Of a stretch of DNA of 6,063 nucleotides, positions 5,153 through 6,063 are shown piece by piece. Under the pieces are notes generated by a model that worked only from the letters and a program-made list of their open reading frames with translations, made no database searches and had not been told where the DNA came from. The stretch comes from Anaerolineae bacterium (GTDB lineage: Bacteria > Chloroflexota > Anaerolineae > B4-G1 > SLSP01), in the NCBI GenBank assembly GCA_016927095.1, contig JAFGNI010000481.1, positions 1 through 6,063 on the forward strand, in the 5' to 3' direction. The position numbers and the translations under genes are program-made. The first letter of the stretch is position 1; each line of letters opens with the position of its first letter.

Positions 5153-6063
5153 CAGTCCACCACCTGCCGGAAGGCGAACCAGACGGTCACAGCGCCCGCA
5201 GCGACGAGCGCCGCAGAGCTGAGAAAGGTAGCGCGGTAGCCCACGCCCGCCGCCAACACCCCACCGGCGGAGGACATCGCCATCGTGCCAAGGCCACTGA
5301 AAAGGTTAGCCACCGCCGCCGAAGCGGGACGCCAGACCTCATCGACCGACTCCTGGATCACAAGGCTCCAGACCGACCGGGCGGCGGCACCCAGGACGCT
5401 GATGCCGACGAAGGCCAGCGAGGCCAAGCCCCAGTTCGCGCCTACACCCAGGAGTGCGATGCTGGCCGCGGTGCCGGCAGCGCCTGCGGTGATCATCTTG
5501 ACGCGCCCGTAGCGGGCCACCAGTGCTGGGGTCACCAGGGGCGCGGGGATGGTGAGCAAGCTGGAGAGCGCGATGATGCCGCCGATTTGCGCGGTGGGAA
5601 TGGCCCATCGGGCGTCGGCATAGACGCTGAAGAAGGTCCGCGCGGTGAACTCGCCGCCGACACGGAGGAAGCAGACCACCGCGATCGAGACCAGAATGCC
5701 CAGAGGTGCCCCACGCGAGAGCGCGGCGAGCCGCGCCCACGCCGGCTGAGAAAGGGCCGGCGCCTCGGGGACGGTGTCTGCTTGCGGGCTGACGCCCTGG
5801 GGCTGCTCGGATGGACCATCGCGCGGGAGGGTCCAGAGCGACCAGATCACGGGAGCGTAGATCACCGCCCCCAGGGCCAGGGTCAGGCCATAGGCACGGG
5901 GCTGTGTCACGGAACTGAGCGACGTCTCCCCATTCGCCCGCACGAAAAGCCCGGGGAGAAACCCACCCAGCATTGACCCGAAGAAGCCTCCCAACGGACG
6001 GAGAGAGATGACCAACGCGAAGGCCAGGGGACGCTCCACCTCGGACGTCACGGCAGTGAGGTA
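5152..6063 (-). CDS. MFS transporter, C-terminal ~300 residues (5' end beyond window)
   Basis: The frame is open to the window edge, so the N-terminus (roughly the first four membrane helices, judging from a 12-helix family) is outside; the GTG at 6051 is internal. Counting from the first visible codon, hydrophobic segments lie near 12-40, 57-78, 119-134, 157-178, 189-207, 211-229, 248-274 and 278-297. A Pro/Gln-rich cytoplasmic loop (79-118) separates the two halves of the fold. VARYGRVKM (182-190) is the motif-A-like loop of the second half. TSEVERPLAFALVISLRPLG (6-25) and SVDEVWRPASAAVANLFSGLG (239-259) resemble each other, as expected of the MFS internal repeat. It is a secondary transporter in the inner membrane; substrate and direction cannot be read. 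The stop overlaps the HAD start by one base, so the two proteins are probably made together. Confidence 0.88.
   Translation of the reverse strand, partial: YLTAVTSEVERPLAFALVISLRPLGGFFGSMLGGFLPGLFVRANGETSLSSVTQPRAYGLTLALGAVIYAPVIWSLWTLPRDGPSEQPQGVSPQADTVPEAPALSQPAWARLAALSRGAPLGILVSIAVVCFLRVGGEFTARTFFSVYADARWAIPTAQIGGIIALSSLLTIPAPLVTPALVARYGRVKMITAGAAGTAASIALLGVGANWGLASLAFVGISVLGAAARSVWSLVIQESVDEVWRPASAAVANLFSGLGTMAMSSAGGVLAAGVGYRATFLSSAALVAAGAVTVWFAFRQVVD

Noticed and set aside
4487..5239. 250-residue plus-strand open frame antisense to the HAD gene
   Set aside because: Its codons mirror the HAD frame; the HAD gene has all four motifs and a coupled start.

Overview
This is a GC-rich bacterial chromosome segment with short intergenic gaps. 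GTG and TTG starts are common, and clear AAGGAG/GGAGG ribosome binding sites precede several genes. The protein set (S9 peptidase, GNAT, penicillin-acylase-family hydrolase, MFS/HAD pair, exported nucleosidase) would fit an environmental lineage such as Chloroflexota or Armatimonadota. That assignment is an impression from protein style, not shown by the sequence.

Left end (1-763): a small uncharacterised ORF is followed on the same strand by the first half of a GNAT acetyltransferase. Facing it on the minus strand is the first ~85 residues of an S9-family (prolyl-oligopeptidase-like) peptidase. Both genes lose homology at the same point, about 506-526, so the 3' parts of two convergent genes are missing. 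This is either a real deletion or an assembly junction. Upstream of the peptidase start (764-988) is a non-coding stretch with a candidate -10 box and a perfect 15-bp inverted repeat.

Main block (989-6063, all minus strand, transcribed right to left): an MFS transporter (start beyond the window edge), a HAD-family phosphatase whose ATG overlaps the MFS stop by one base, a predicted lipoprotein of the MTA/SAH-nucleosidase (PNP_UDP_1) family, and a 799-residue penicillin-acylase-family Ntn hydrolase read from a TTG start. Gaps are -1, 86 and 70 nt, consistent with one transcription unit. The two longer gaps can fold, and the inverted repeat at 862-912 may end the unit. The enzymes suggest uptake or efflux, dephosphorylation, nucleoside cleavage and amide hydrolysis, but no single known pathway contains all four.

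I see no RNA genes, CRISPR array, insertion sequence or prophage genes. No clearly new system stands out. The most notable points are the double truncation, the predicted exported nucleosidase next to an acylase, and the dyad-rich non-coding DNA.
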